Positions 32,811 to 44,918 of a stretch of 64,000 nt of DNA are shown here, one piece after another. The notes below the pieces were generated by a model, which saw only the letters and a list, made by a program, of their open reading frames with translations, had not been told where the DNA came from and did no database searches. The stretch covers positions 702,501 through 766,500 of the forward strand of contig BSBM01000824.1 in assembly GCA_027924585.1 (NCBI GenBank), in the 5' to 3' direction. Origin of the DNA: Larix kaempferi. Lineage: Eukaryota; Streptophyta; Pinopsida; Pinales; Pinaceae. The position numbers were made by a program, and so were the translations under genes. How positions within the stretch are numbered: position 1 is the first letter of the stretch; each line of letters starts with the position of its first letter.

Positions 32811-34063
32811 GCGCAGAACTGGATAAGATGCTAGAAGCAGGAAGCATTGAACTGGTTGAAGAATCCGAATGGATTGGCCCCATGTTTGTTGAAGACAAGA
32901 AAGCAAAAGGCGATATAAGGCTTTGCATGGATCTCAAAAAACTGAATGTTGCTTCCATCCATGACCCATTTCCTACTCCATTCACAGACGAAGTGCTTGA
33001 TAACGTTGGAGGAAATGAGGCATATTCTTTCACTGATGGTTTCTTTGGTTACCATCAGATCAGGATTGATCCTACGGATAGACATAAGATGACATTTCCT
33101 ATAGAATGGGGGTCATTCCAGTACACCATCATGCCTTTTGGTCTAAAGAATGCACCTGCCATATTCTCTAGAGTTGTCGTCGCATCATTTAAATATTTTA
33201 TGCACAACTTTCTAGAAGCATATTTTGATGATTGGACTGTATTTGGTTTATTGAAAAATCATTGTACGAATCTCCGTGTGATGCTAGAAAAATGTCAACA
33301 ACATCAAATATCCTTGAATTTGAAGAAGTGTATTTTCTGTGTGCCCTATGGAATTTTACATGGCCACATTGTTTGTAAGCAAGGATTGATGGTAGACCCT
33401 ACGAAGATTGCAGTTATTGCAAACTTACCAACACCAAATTCAGTCAAGATGTTGCGATCTACCTTAGGCCATACTGGATATTACAGGAAATTTATAAAGG
33501 GTTATGCACAGATAGCCGCAGCAATGGAAAAGTTGCTGAAGAAAGACGCACCGTTCATTTGGAACGCAGAATGCGAACAGGGTTTTGACACATTAAAAGA
33601 AAAGATGGTCGCTGTGCCAATTCTAGTCTTTCCAGATTGGACAAAGCCATTCCATGCCCATGTTGATGTATCATGTATTTCCTTGGGGATCATGTTAGCT
33701 TAGCCAGGAGAGGGAGGTATTGACCACCCTGTTGCATTTTCTAGCAGAAAGCTTTCAACAGCAGAGAAGAACTACACTACTACTGAGAGGGAAGGCCTTG
33801 CGATGGTATATGCCCTACAGAAATTTAGACACTACTTGCTGGGATCGCACTTCCTTATGTTTATTGACCATTTTGCATTGAAATATTTGATCAACAAGCC
33901 AGTGTTAGGAGGATGCATATGCCGATGGCTATTGTTGTTCCAAGAATATGACTTTGAGATTATTGTCAAGCCAGGTAGACTGAACTTGGGACCTGATCAT
34001 TTGTCAAGGATTGAGTTAGGAGAGGAGTCGACGAACATTGAAGATAGTCTACCTGATGCGTAG
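32811..34063 (+). pseudogene. G2 reverse transcriptase and RNase H, after C2
   Basis: Gypsy RT resumes directly after C2: AELDKMLEAGSIELVEESEWI, then FTDGFFGYHQIRI, MPFGLKNAPAIFSRV and active site YFDDW near 33228. The usual gypsy box is Y-V/I-DD. RT ends in TLGHTGYYRKFI. RNase H follows: HAHVDVSCISLGIMLA, a TAG, then TEREGLAMVYALQKFRHYL and the DHLSRIE end. The main open part is 32828-33703; one TAG (33701) breaks it before the frame reopens to 34063. Confidence 0.92.
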
Positions 34064-34204
34064 TTATTTAGTATATAGGTTGCCAATGATTATTACAAGA
34101 TATCATTGACTTCCTAACCACAGGGCTGGCACCCTAGGAATTCTCGATCCAGTAGAAAAAACAGTTAGTGGTGCGCGCCGCATACTTCAATATAATGGCA
34201 GGTT

Positions 34205-35352
34205 AGTTATACAAACTTGGGCTAGGTGAAGTCCTGCACAAATGCATACTCGATCATGCGAAGCCATTTATTCTAGGCAACACACACTCAGGAATCACGG
34301 GAGGTCACTATACAGGAAGGGATACCACGCAGAAGATATTGCGCGCAGGGCTATGGTGGCCTACGCTCCATAAAGATGCCAAAGAACATTGCAGGAACTG
34401 TGACGTCTGTCAGAGGACAGGAAAACCATCACACTAGGATGAGATGCCATTGAATCCACAGTTGACACTGCAGCCATTTGAAAAATGGGCAATAGACTTT
34501 GTGGGTCCTATAAACCCACCAGGAAAAAGAACGGGTGCAAGGTATATTATTACTGCTACGGATTACCTCACCAGATGGGCGGAAGAAAAACTAGTTAAGG
34601 ACTGTAGCTTAGGTACTGCTGCGCAGTTTATTTTTGAAGAAATACTCACTAGACTTGGTTGTCTGAAGATTTTCATGAGTGACCAAGGTACTCACTTTTT
34701 GAACAAGACGATTGAGGTGCTTACATAGGAATTCCACATTCGTCATCAGCGCAATACTCCATATCATCCACAGGCAAATGGTACTGTAGAGGCTTTCAAT
34801 AAAATATTGGAGAACGCACTCACTAAGGTGTGCAATGTAAATAGAGATGATTGGGACTTGCACATCTCATCTGTGTTATGGGCATACAGGACCACATGCA
34901 AGAAATTGACAGGACAGACACCCTTTCGATTGGTTTATGGGAAGGAGGCTACAATGCTTATGGAATATATTGTACCTAGTTTGAGAATTGTTGCATTCAC
35001 AGGGATGGCAGATTGTGAAGCTCTAGAAGAAATATTTCTACACTTACTGGGCTTGGAGGAAGATCGCTTCATCGCAGGCTTCCACTAGCAAGCTCAGAAG
35101 GACCACGAGAAAGCATGGCATGATCGCCATATAAAGAACAAGTGTTTCGAGGTAGGTGATCTAGTCCTCCTGTATGATAGCAAATTCATGAAATTCCCTT
35201 GTAAATTTAAGATGCATTGGCTTGGCCCATATACTGTGATACATGTTACTAACACTAGTGCAGTCCAGTTATCCAATTTAGCTGGTGATACTTTGCCAAA
35301 TTTGATAAATGGAAGCAGGATAAAGCTATACAATGATAGCACTGCTTCGTAG
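34205..35352 (+). pseudogene. G2 integrase
   Basis: Frame 1 runs to 35352 after a frameshift in the linker. HHCC zinc region GGHYTGRDT...HCRNCDVCQ (about 34300-34420). Catalytic core: WAIDFVGPI (first D), MSDQGTHF (second D), [11 protein letters not shown] (E). The C-terminal GPY/F module (HWLGPYTV) is followed by LINGSRIKLY and no chromodomain. TAG codons interrupt at 34435, after EVLT and after FIAGFH. G1b has lost most of this gene. Confidence 0.9.
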
Positions 35353-35849
35353 AACCCTGAATAATGAACAAAGGAAGGGAGTTCTAAGTGTCAAGTGCAG
35401 TTTGAAGTGGACACTAGAAATGTAAAGGAGTCTATACGTGTATGATAAAAGGAAGAAGGTATGATAAGAAGAATGATCTATGCACCTTGCAGCATTGTTG
35501 AAGCTGCGTGGAAGAAAAATAAAAATAAAAGAATAAGAAAAATATATATATATAGTGGAATCCGCGTAGTTGGAAAATTTTGGCACTGCGAAGTAGCCAC
35601 GCAGGGTTGCAGATGGATTGCCGCACAGCTCGGTGCAACACTCAGACAAAAATAGCCGTTGCATGGCTTTTTAGAAAAATAGCCATTAGATGACCATTAC
35701 AGCAACCGCTTCAGCATTTAAAGAGAATATAGTCGTTCTGAGCATGCTGACGACAGAAAAGACCGAAGGATCCACTCAAATTCGCCAACGGACACCACAT
35801 TAAATTCTTATATAGTTGTTGAAGGGCACGGGAGGGGGTCTGCTGCGCC

Positions 35850-35857
35850 TATAAATA
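35850..35857 (+). promoter_or_regulatory. G2 internal TATA-like box ahead of the extra ORF
   Basis: GCCTATAAATAA lies 123 bp before the proposed extra-ORF ATG (35973). The same motif occurs in G1b at 52383, 121 bp before its equivalent ATG, while the surrounding sequence has diverged. This suggests an internal promoter (inference). Confidence 0.6.
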
Positions 35858-35972
35858 ACACCATTGGGAGACTCGTGGGTGTTATCGAGCACTTAGAATT
35901 TTCTTGTGATTAACCTCTCTGAGCTAGTAGCCATCTGTATTATGTCCACCTTATCCACTACCTCATTAGTGA

Positions 35973-38864
35973 ATGTTCGAACCTTCCTATAGAGACGAAG
36001 AACTAACCATTGAAGAAGCACTGAGGATCTTTCAGCACGGAGGAATTCAATAGTTAATGAAAACTCCAGTTAAGAAGGTCACTGTAGAACAAGGTGAAGG
36101 ATCCCGCAGATCACCAAGAATTAATCCGACGATGCAGGAAATAGCAAAAGATAAAGGAAAAGTCGTAACCTCACCTCGATCCAACATCATAAAGATGGGC
36201 TCCTCGGCACAGAAATCGCCAGTCTTTCTGATAGAACCCTTGAATATGACACTCGAATATATCTCCCCACGGGCACTGAATGCCCCTATTTTTAAATTTT
36301 CCAAGAATGTGAGATACGACATCCCTCTGTCACCTATCTCAAAGCATGTAAACACTGCTAAGAATCTGCTAGTAAAGATAACAGATTATAAGTGGGAGGA
36401 TTATGACATCTTGGGAATGAAGAAAGACGAGCCAGATGTTCCCAAAAACCCATATTTTCAACTAGACCAATATATGTACTGGAAAAAGGATGCCAAGGGA
36501 GCTCTGAACTTGGTAGCTGACAGCTGGCTAGCACCTTTCGTTCAGTTGGGGCTACTAAACTTGCTTAGATTACCACATTTTGACTGTTCTCCAGAACTTA
36601 ATATCGTGGTTCGCACACTCATGGCACAAATCCACCAAGGTTATCTGTGGCTGGACAGGAACATTGATATTAACATCGATTTGATCCACCGCATCACCGG
36701 GCTAAGCAAGCACGGTAAGGATCCTAAGCAATTCTTCTAGGGGAAGAGCAAAGAAAAAGAGGCTGTTGAGAAGATGAAGAAAACCCATCCGATGGTGAAG
36801 GAAAAAAGAGGTTTCCCGACAGAATATATAGAGGACAGAGCAACAAGATTTGTAATGCAGTTGCTTGTAGGCAAGATACTCAAAATAGCTAGGCCTTCGG
36901 AGGTTCCTATGGGCACAATACTCCTTGGTGCCGCAGCGGCTGAAGGCCACAACTTTAATTGGTGTCAGTTTCTGTTGAATGAGTTCCTTGAAGAACTCAA
37001 CGACACACAGGTGAATGGCGGCCAGTTCCATTTCACCTGGCTCATCATCCTGATTTCTTTGTTTGGATGGAAGGAGCCATGAGATTATGCGGGCGTCATT
37101 ATGGACACCAAGGATCCTAGAGGGTTTAAGTTCGTCAACCTTTGGGAAAACACAAATGCAGAGCGCCAGCATGTGATAGCAAAAGTCTTTTACCAGTACT
37201 ATATTTAGCTATGCGATGCAATCACGAAGAAACCCCACATTACGAAGCAAGTCACAGTGAAGTATATCTGCATCATTGACTTTGAGGCAGATATGAAATG
37301 TATCTTCATCTCGCTGAAAGCACAAACGAAGAAACCAGAGTGGTTCCCAGGGAACTACATCATGTATGAGTAGGATATTGAGGGACTCATGAAAGATTGG
37401 ACACCATAGTTCCACGTAGAGGTTATGGATGTAGAGACAGACTCAGCAGAAGATGAGCCGATCCTGCTCTCATGCCCAATCATTAAAGAAACAGGGAAGA
37501 GAAAAGAAGTTGAGACTTCGGAGAAGCCAAAGTCGAGGAAGAAGGTGAAGGCCACCAAGATTCAATCGGAGGTAGTTCTCAATGATGATGACTACGAGAT
37601 GATAGCCAAAACAGTCTCAGAGCAGATGAAGGAGCTCATGGCAGATAAAGATAAAAAGGATAAGGTCATCGAAGATGACCTGCAAAAGACACGGCTCGTA
37701 ATGCAAGGTTTGATGAAGAAAATGGATGATGTCCAGAAAATCCTTATCTGGAAGCAGGAGCTAAAGGGAGGTCGGTAGGGACCTCGCAGCAGGGAAGCCA
37801 ACAGCTAGCAATAGCATTTCCATCGAAGACTAGAATTGTCCATGTGGACCCATTGGCTGTAGCATTGCCAATGGCAGAACAAGTTGTGTTGGACACAAAG
37901 GGAGTCGAGAGGGTAGAGCTCGACTTAGAAAAAATCCCCTTACCAGGATTGCAGTTCATCCACATGTAGATCATTGAGGAGATGCATGAATGGATGGTTG
38001 AATCGATGAAGTCACAAGTAGAGCTCACCACAGCAAACAGGCAAATTTAGCTGTAGGAATAAATACAGCTACGGAACTAACTGGACCGTCGAAAAAATTT
38101 GGAGACTACCATATCCAATGTGGCAAAGGATATTAAAGGCATAGAAATCCAGGATGATCCTACAGACACAGTTTTGAGGATTGGAGATAAGGTGAGATCC
38201 TTGCAGTCGGAGATGCAGGATAAAGAGATTTATTATGAGGCCGATATTGCCACATTGAAGAATAAGCTGAATAAGCAAGCGCCATTAACTGAATAGAAAG
38301 TTAGAGAGCAAGCAGTGAGCGCCACCTCAAAAAGCATTACAAGTGAGATGGCTACATGCCAGTCTCTCCTGGATAAGGTTTCACAGGCAATCACAACCCT
38401 TGAAGAGGATCAAGGGTTGCTGCAGGTCAAAACCGCGGTACAAGAAACAGACCACGCTGGACAAGCTGAACATAGAGGTTAAAGCTCTGCCACCCAGAGA
38501 GAGGCTGCCGAGATACAAGGAGATATCCAGCTTAAACAAAGAAGTACAGGAATTATGACAAAAAGAGACTGAGATGGATAATCAGTCGCAGCAGCTCCTG
38601 GAGAATGCCATGGCGGTATCGCAGCAGATTGAAGACAAGTTAGCAGAACTGCGCGATAACCAGGAGCAGGTACAAGACCAAATTGGACAAGAAATAACTC
38701 CAACACTGCTTGAGATGGTTAAACAGGTTGAGCATGATACAAGAGAAGTAGTGGTGCAGTTGTGCGGTACATATGACGAGTTCATAGCCAAGTTCGTTCC
38801 ACTGGTCGTGGCCCAGAGTGAGACAGCTGAAACAATCAGTGGCTTGGGGACGAGCCGCATGTAA
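35973..38864 (+). pseudogene. G2 sense-strand extra ORF (weakly PMD-like head, coiled-coil tail)
   Basis: The start at 35973 aligns codon for codon with 52504 in G1b, up to the shared L-M-x-T-P-x-K-K-V segment. The head (36057-37100) contains YISPRALNAP, YKWEDYDILG, NPYFQLDQYMYW and LWLDRNIDINIDLIHRITGL; the last resembles the T1 antisense protein's ITGLS segment. The middle has a basic, nuclear-localisation-like KSRKKVKATK. The rest (37550-38864) is predicted coiled coil with KYKEISSLNKEVQEL and ends GLGTSRM-stop. About ten stops and a few frame changes break it. An extra ORF after integrase is known in several plant gypsy lineages; the function is unknown. Confidence 0.75.
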
Positions 38865-38876
38865 GTGTTAGGGGCA

Positions 38877-40524
38877 TGTTGGGCCCAGGTTGAGACAAAG
38901 TTTTGGAAACACCTTTTTGAGGCAAGCAGGGAAAGTTGAGCTGAGCGCAGCTCAGAAATACAATTTTGGCTAAGTATTTAGGATGTTGCGAAGTTGCGCG
39001 CAGCATCGAAGTTTTGGATGTAATGCAAAGACTAGTACTACGCCGAAGCAGTGCTGCGGAGTTAGGAGGCCACGTGGAGCTAGCAAAGCGGTTTGCTGGA
39101 CAAGTATCAAGTGTAGGTACCGGTTCGACCGGTAGCAACCATTTTTGGAAAGATATTCCAAGATGGCCGAGCGGTAGAAATAGGCAAATCAGAAAGGCGG
39201 CCACATGTGGGCTGTTAAGGAAAGCAACGTTTGGAATGCTTAGAAGGTAAAACTGTTAGAGAGAAACGGTTCGGAAAAAGTATCCTGTAGGCACGTGTGT
39301 GATAGGAAGGCTGACAGCAACAAAATGAGGATGTGGAGATCCGCCATGATCAAGCAAATGCTATCAAGAGCCAGCAAGCTGGTTTGGAAAACCGGCACAG
39401 TTTTGGAAACCCTTAGGGTTTTGGGTTTTAGGTCTTTGACATTGTACAGACATGACCTTCGGGCATGATCTATTTAAGAAGACACTTTTGTATGGGATGG
39501 GGTTGCTCTATTTTTGGATACTAGATGCTAGTTATTAGAGTAATCTTGAGATAACCTTTTTGTATTGTAAAATCTTTCTAAGCTGAGAATATTGTAAAGG
39601 CTCTGCAGCTGCATGCACAGAGACCTAGCCGAGAGAAAGGAGAGTCTGCAGTTGAGTGCACAGACTAAGAATGGTTTCCCCATCCCTTTTGAAAGAAATA
39701 TATTACCAACCATTCTTGTGGACGTAGCTTTCCATCTGGGGAAGTGAACCACGTTAAATCCTGTGTTATGCGATGTTGTTTATGAATGAATGATTGTCTA
39801 TATTTTCTGTAGAATGAATGCTTGAATGTTTCCTTGCATACTGTAATGGGAGCACTTTGATATGCATTTACCAATAGGAGAAGTTTGGGAATGATATGCT
39901 AAGTTCCACATGAACAGATGAGTGATGGACATTTCAATTATATGTTAAGTTCATGAATCAATCATTTAAGTTTAAATACTTTCTTAAACACAGTGAAGGA
40001 ACGCCACACAGTTAGTTGCATCTATCATTTCAGTCCACGTTGTAATAATCTAAGTCCCTGAATGAATGCTAGAAAGATAACCAGTAAGTGCTTGAATGGT
40101 TGGATGGGTGATATTCATCTCAGTGCCTTAGCGTTTTCAAGATCTTCCAAGTAGAGGATAAGTGTTGTTTATTCACAGTTCCAGTAGAAGATTCGCAGTA
40201 GTAAAAATCCCTTAGTGCAACCCACAGTGTTTCCATTACTGCATAGTACTGCTCACAGTGTAGATCCTGCTGCATACCGCATCACTTTGCCCCACAGTGC
40301 ACTCCTTCTATCCTGCGCTGTGCATATTGTTCATATAAACAACTCATCATTTACTGTGGAAACCTGATTCCGTAGTACCCCATAAGATACACCTCGGGTG
40401 AGACCTCAACCTGCTCGCAAGTTGTTGCCGAAAGGGCCAATGCGAAGGGGTTTTGTTAGTCAAAAGAGAGAACCGCAAAGAACCTGGGCCTAATTGGAAA
40501 CCTTTGGGTCAGTTTTAGCCAACA
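38877..40524 (+). repeat. G2 3' LTR
   Basis: 1648 bp, TGTTGGGCCCAGG to TTTAGCCAACA, after the short purine run TTAGGGGCA. ATTAC at 40525-40529 is its TSD; ATTAC is also what uninterrupted LTR-b shows at this point (TTCCATTACATATG, about 45821). Confidence 0.93.
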
Positions 40525-40529
40525 ATTAC

Positions 40530-41053
40530 ATATGTTTGAATCAGTCTAAGTCTTGATGAATGATTAAGACTATTAAGTAAGATTGGTTAGTTTGATCAAG
40601 TCTTAAAGTGAACGCGCAGTCTGGTTGACACACCGATCCATTATAAGTGCTGCGAGATAAGCTATTGATAGCTTGTCATCATATGTCCAAGTCTGAGAAT
40701 CCGTAAAGAGAGATCTGGAAGGAAGCATATATACCCTTTGCACTGACCTATTGCTGTTGCCCATTAGTATCGCGCAGTCGTAATCGATGCAAGGTAGAAG
40801 ACTTCATGCAGTATTTTGTTCACAGTGTTGAAGTTCTTACCGCGCTGCACATTAGTGAGTTTAGAAAATTGCATCACTAGGTTGTGGAAACCTGATTCCG
40901 AAATCACCCCCTCAGCTTCACCTCGGGTGAGACCTCAGGCTACTCGCATTCTGTTGCTGAGAGGGCCGGTGAATAGGGGTTTTCTTGGTATCTTGCACTG
41001 CGAAGTACCTTGGTATGCATTGGAAAACCTCTAGATCAGTATTTACACCAACG
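40530..41053 (+). repeat. G1 LTR-a, right segment
   Basis: Continues LTR-a past G2 and matches LTR-b 45830-46351 and LTR-c 55190-55713. It ends CCAACG, a mutated CCAACA. Confidence 0.9.
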
Positions 41054-41110
41054 AATGGTTTCGTTGCCACGCTAAGACTTAGTGATGTGATAGTGTGTTT
41101 TAAAAAAGTA

Positions 41111-41621
41111 ATGTGCGAAGAAGAACATGAGTTCCCATTAGGGTCATAAAATTGGCACCTAGAAAAGAAAGAGATCTGGGCTTGGTGTGATAAGAACGAA
41201 AGAGATTTTGCAAAGAAAGAGAACAAACACCTACGTCTATCTGACATAGAGTGGTTGAACAGATACTTGTAGAGGGATATCCACGAGATTTTCTAGGCAT
41301 CATTTCCAAATGAGCTGCATGAGTGGATATCGCACCTCGCAGAAAGAAAGAATTGTTCTCAAGGAGGAGTACCTATAGAGTGAACTCTGGAGATTACTGA
41401 ACAACTCAAAGCAATAGACAGCTCACTGTCGTGAGCAGTCGACTTCTAGGTTGATAGCATACTTAAGGGATTTGTGACCAAGTTTGTTGTAGACACGCTG
41501 AAATCCTACAGCCAAGCTAAAGCATACTTCTTCGAAGGATTCAAAGGTAAGTTCCCCAACAATCTCAGTCTATACATTAAAATGGTTTTGGCTAAGAAAG
41601 GTGTTTTAAGAATGCAGTAAT
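41111..41621 (+). pseudogene. G1a pre-gag ORF
   Basis: Homologue of 46409-46918 and 21212-21721, beginning ATGTGCGAAGAAGAA and ending RMQ. At least four stops are visible. Family unknown. Confidence 0.6.
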
Positions 41622-41636
41622 AATTCTGAATCTGTC

Positions 41637-44600
41637 ATGGTAGAAAATACATACATTGATTCTGAGGAAGAAAACCACACTTTGAGAAGTGGAAAGAGAT
41701 ATAAGCTTACTAATGAAAAGAATCCTAGAGGATCTAAAATATGCATAGATATTGAAATTCTGTGTGACCTTAATAATCATACCACGCAATTATCAGCCAC
41801 AATCTAGCACACTACACCTCATAATTCGTTGGTTGTTAATACTGCGCCTCCCCTATCTAAGATTCGAGTAGTCCAGAACCTACCCACTGCGAGCATCGCA
41901 CGGCCCAACCCACAAAACGTCAATACTAGTAGCACCGCAGGAGCGAGTGCTCTGTCCACTATGACTCAGACCATTCCATGGAATACTATTCCTAGCATGA
42001 CCCAGCAGCCTGTGTCTACTTTTGTCGTAGGGAATCCATCCCAAAACCATACGCAATCCGGAAGGAGGATGGATGATAATGATATAAAATTGTCGATATT
42101 CAAAGGAATGGGTCTAGAAGACCCTGATCAACATTGGTTTCTATGTGAATCCGTATGGAGTGTAAAGCAAGTTCAGGATGATGTTGTGAAGAGAGCACAA
42201 CTCATCACTACTTTTAGAGATAGAGCATTACACTGGTTTATGAAGCATTCTCAAGCAAAGCCGAGAACACTAGAAGACATCAAAGCCGCGATGTTAGCAG
42301 AATTCAAGAAGCCGAAATCATAATCACAATGCATAACAGAGTTGAAAGAAATCAAACAGAAACATACTAAATCTGTCTAGGAATTCGACCAAAAATTCAA
42401 GACATTGTTGGACCAAGTGAGCTTTGTTAGAGCTCTGCAACAGCACCAAGAGTGGTTCATTGCTACGCTGTTGCCCCATATCAGACAACCATTGATGCAA
42501 CAAAAGGTTGTATCGTAGGCTGAGGCCTTGGATATCGTGATGAAGTTGGAGGCTTCACCAATTGGAGAAAGTAGTTATGGGATGTTACAGATCCAAAACC
42601 AGTTGGCTACCTTGACATTAGAATTGCAAGGTATGAAGAATGGAAAGGAACATAGACATGAACAAAGACATGAAGTTTGGTGCACAGGATGCAAAGGAGA
42701 GGGCCACACCAGAGAACATTGCCCCTTATTTCAAGATTATATTAACAGTGGTGCACCCAACCCAATGAATATGAATCAGAACTAGGCACCATGGTGTGAA
42801 ATTTGTCGAACCAGAGGACACCGGCCTGAGGACTGTTATCTGATATAGAAATATGTAAAAGCACCGAAAAAATTATACTGTAATTTCTGTAAGTCAGTTG
42901 GACATGATGAGTCCAACTGTTGTGCTTATGAGCTGATCAATGAAAGAAAGGGATATATGGAATCAATGTAAGGTGGTGGAATGTATCGTGTTCAAGAAGA
43001 AAACCAGCCAAAATAGGAGAAAACTCGGTATGATCAGGGTGGATATAGAGGCCGCGGGGGTGGATACCGCGGGAGAGGGAGAAATGTTGGCCCAACTCAA
43101 GGAAGAGGCCAAGGCTAGGTAATCTGCTATAATTGTGGCCATCCAAGTCATGTACCTAGATAATGTACTAATCCATGCACGACATGCAACTATTGTAAAT
43201 CTTTTGATCATGTCATTGAAGATTGCCCGATGCTTAAGGTAGAAATGTAGAAGAGGAAAAGGATAGAAACACTGAACCCTAACATTTAGTTGATTGCAGC
43301 AGAGACAAAACCTACAGATCTGAGTGTAAATGCAGTAATGTGAAGTGGCACTGATACAAGAAGAGACAGAAGCGCGGAAGCCTCAACTTCAGGAACAACT
43401 GATGCTAAGAAGACCCTTGGAGAAACAATATGGATTAGAAAAGCTCCTGGAAAAGCACCTCTTTTGAACTTACAGAAAAATAAAGAAATATTTGAAGAAG
43501 CGCGGGACATGTTCAAACAACAACCACCTACTTCACCGAGAATCTCGTTGCACAGTGAAGTACCACAGATAGAAGACATGCCACTGGCTTATGATCAGAC
43601 GTGCGCTACACTAGATACAGGAACCTCTGTTGCATAGTTCCTATGGAGCTGCATTAAGTTATTGAAGAATAAAGACACTTTTATGGAATTTGAAAAACTG
43701 CTAAGTTAGTATGAATCACACAGTGAGAGGAGGACTTCCCATGGCGCAGTTCATAACATTAGGAGTCCTAAATGAACTAGGTGAGAAATGCGGTTCACTA
43801 CACAGATTGGAGACTATGAGATGGATGAGATCATTCTTGATCTCGGATCTAAGGTAAATGTCTTGACCAAGTAGACATGGTAGGCGATGGGGAAACCAAA
43901 GTTACAATGGTCACCTATACAGCTAAGAATGGCTAATCTAGGCATATTTATACCATTGGGGAGGTTACCCAATACCATTGTCCACATTGATAGACTACGA
44001 AGTTATGTAGACTTTGAAGTAATTGAAATTGTGGATGATAGAAACCCTTATCCGGCGCTGGTGGGTATCGATTGGGCAATGACAAAGTCTACCATCATAA
44101 ATGTGAAGACAATGAAAATTATATTTGAAGGCAATGACATAAAGGTCATCGCACAACTGGACCCTTTGCAAGGGGAGTGATATGTTGAACAAATTCAAGA
44201 GAAGTATAGAGCTCAAGATCTCGACCGTATCTATAAGATGAAAACAAATGTTGTGGATTATACTCATCCTACTACAGATGGAACGCTCAGCTGGCGCTGT
44301 GATAGTTCTTGCATCTCAGACTCTGAGGCAGGATTTGAAAACTGGCAACACAGAATGCATGAAGTATCTTCCAGGAGATGTGCAACAATTACGAAATCAC
44401 TCCGCTTTATTGGAAAGAAGGTGAGTCCAATTCCCATTTATGATGGTTCAAATAACATTTATTCATTTATCAAAGAATATACTACAACAGTTATAGATGA
44501 ACATCATGTCTCAGCATTAGACATGGCACTACGAGAAGCACCTGTCCGATGGTGGGCCATGGATAAGAAGATACTAACAACTTTGGACTAGTGCAGAAGA

Positions 44601-44918
44601 AAAATGCAGATCAGGTTTGTTGATAAAGTCACACTACCTTTTGAGAAATACAATGGCCAGACGAATCCGGGGGATCATATTGTATGCTGTGTACAAGCTT
44701 CGAAAGAAAGACCACAGATAGAATGGGTACACCTTTTTGTGCATATGCTGGAGGAGCCTATTCGAAAGAAATGGTATCTAGAGGCAGAGTTGTGCAGAGG
44801 AACTATCGATTGGTCTGTCCTCACTGCAAGCTTCTACAAGGACTTTAGCTTTGAATATGACCATCCTACTATCAATGATGTGCTCCAACTTATTAAGGAA
44901 AATATATTTACACCAAAT
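41637..44918 (+). pseudogene. G1a gag-protease and gag-like modules
   Basis: Gag core 42080-42320 (KLSIFKGMGLEDPDQHWFLC). Five CCHC knuckles 42680-43225: CTGCKGEGHTREHC, CEICRTRGHRPEDC, CNFCKSVGHDESNC, a fourth broken by a stop, and CNYCKSFDHVIEDC. Protease 43810-44160 reads EIILDLGSKVNVL and ALVGIDWAM. Gag-like modules run 44418-44918 (TPIPIYDG-like start, WVHLFVHML). Stops are often TAG where a sister copy has CAG, for example near 43247 and 44590. RT onward is absent. Confidence 0.85.

Larger units (their letters stand above)
19498..40524 (+). mobile_element. G2: Ty3-gypsy element with extra ORF, interrupted by copia C2
   Basis: LTRs are 19498-21165 and 38877-40524, with TSD ATTAA/ATTAC. 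Order: pre-gag ORF, gag with five CCHC knuckles, protease, two gag-like modules, RT (split by C2), RNase H, integrase with a GPY/F end, sense extra ORF, LTR. Removing C2 leaves about 13.6 kb. It inserted into G1 LTR-a. Many nonsense codons and at least two frameshifts make it dead. It is a sister of G1, with diverged LTRs that share TGTTGGGCC and GCCAACA ends. Confidence 0.93.
41054..44918 (+). mobile_element. G1a: truncated first internal region of the G1 tandem array
   Basis: Runs from the PBS (41056-41073) through pre-gag, gag, protease and both gag-like modules. It then breaks off before RT and fuses into LTR-b. The break shows short shared sequence (TGC...TGAAG), as expected from a deletion. 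Confidence 0.88.
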
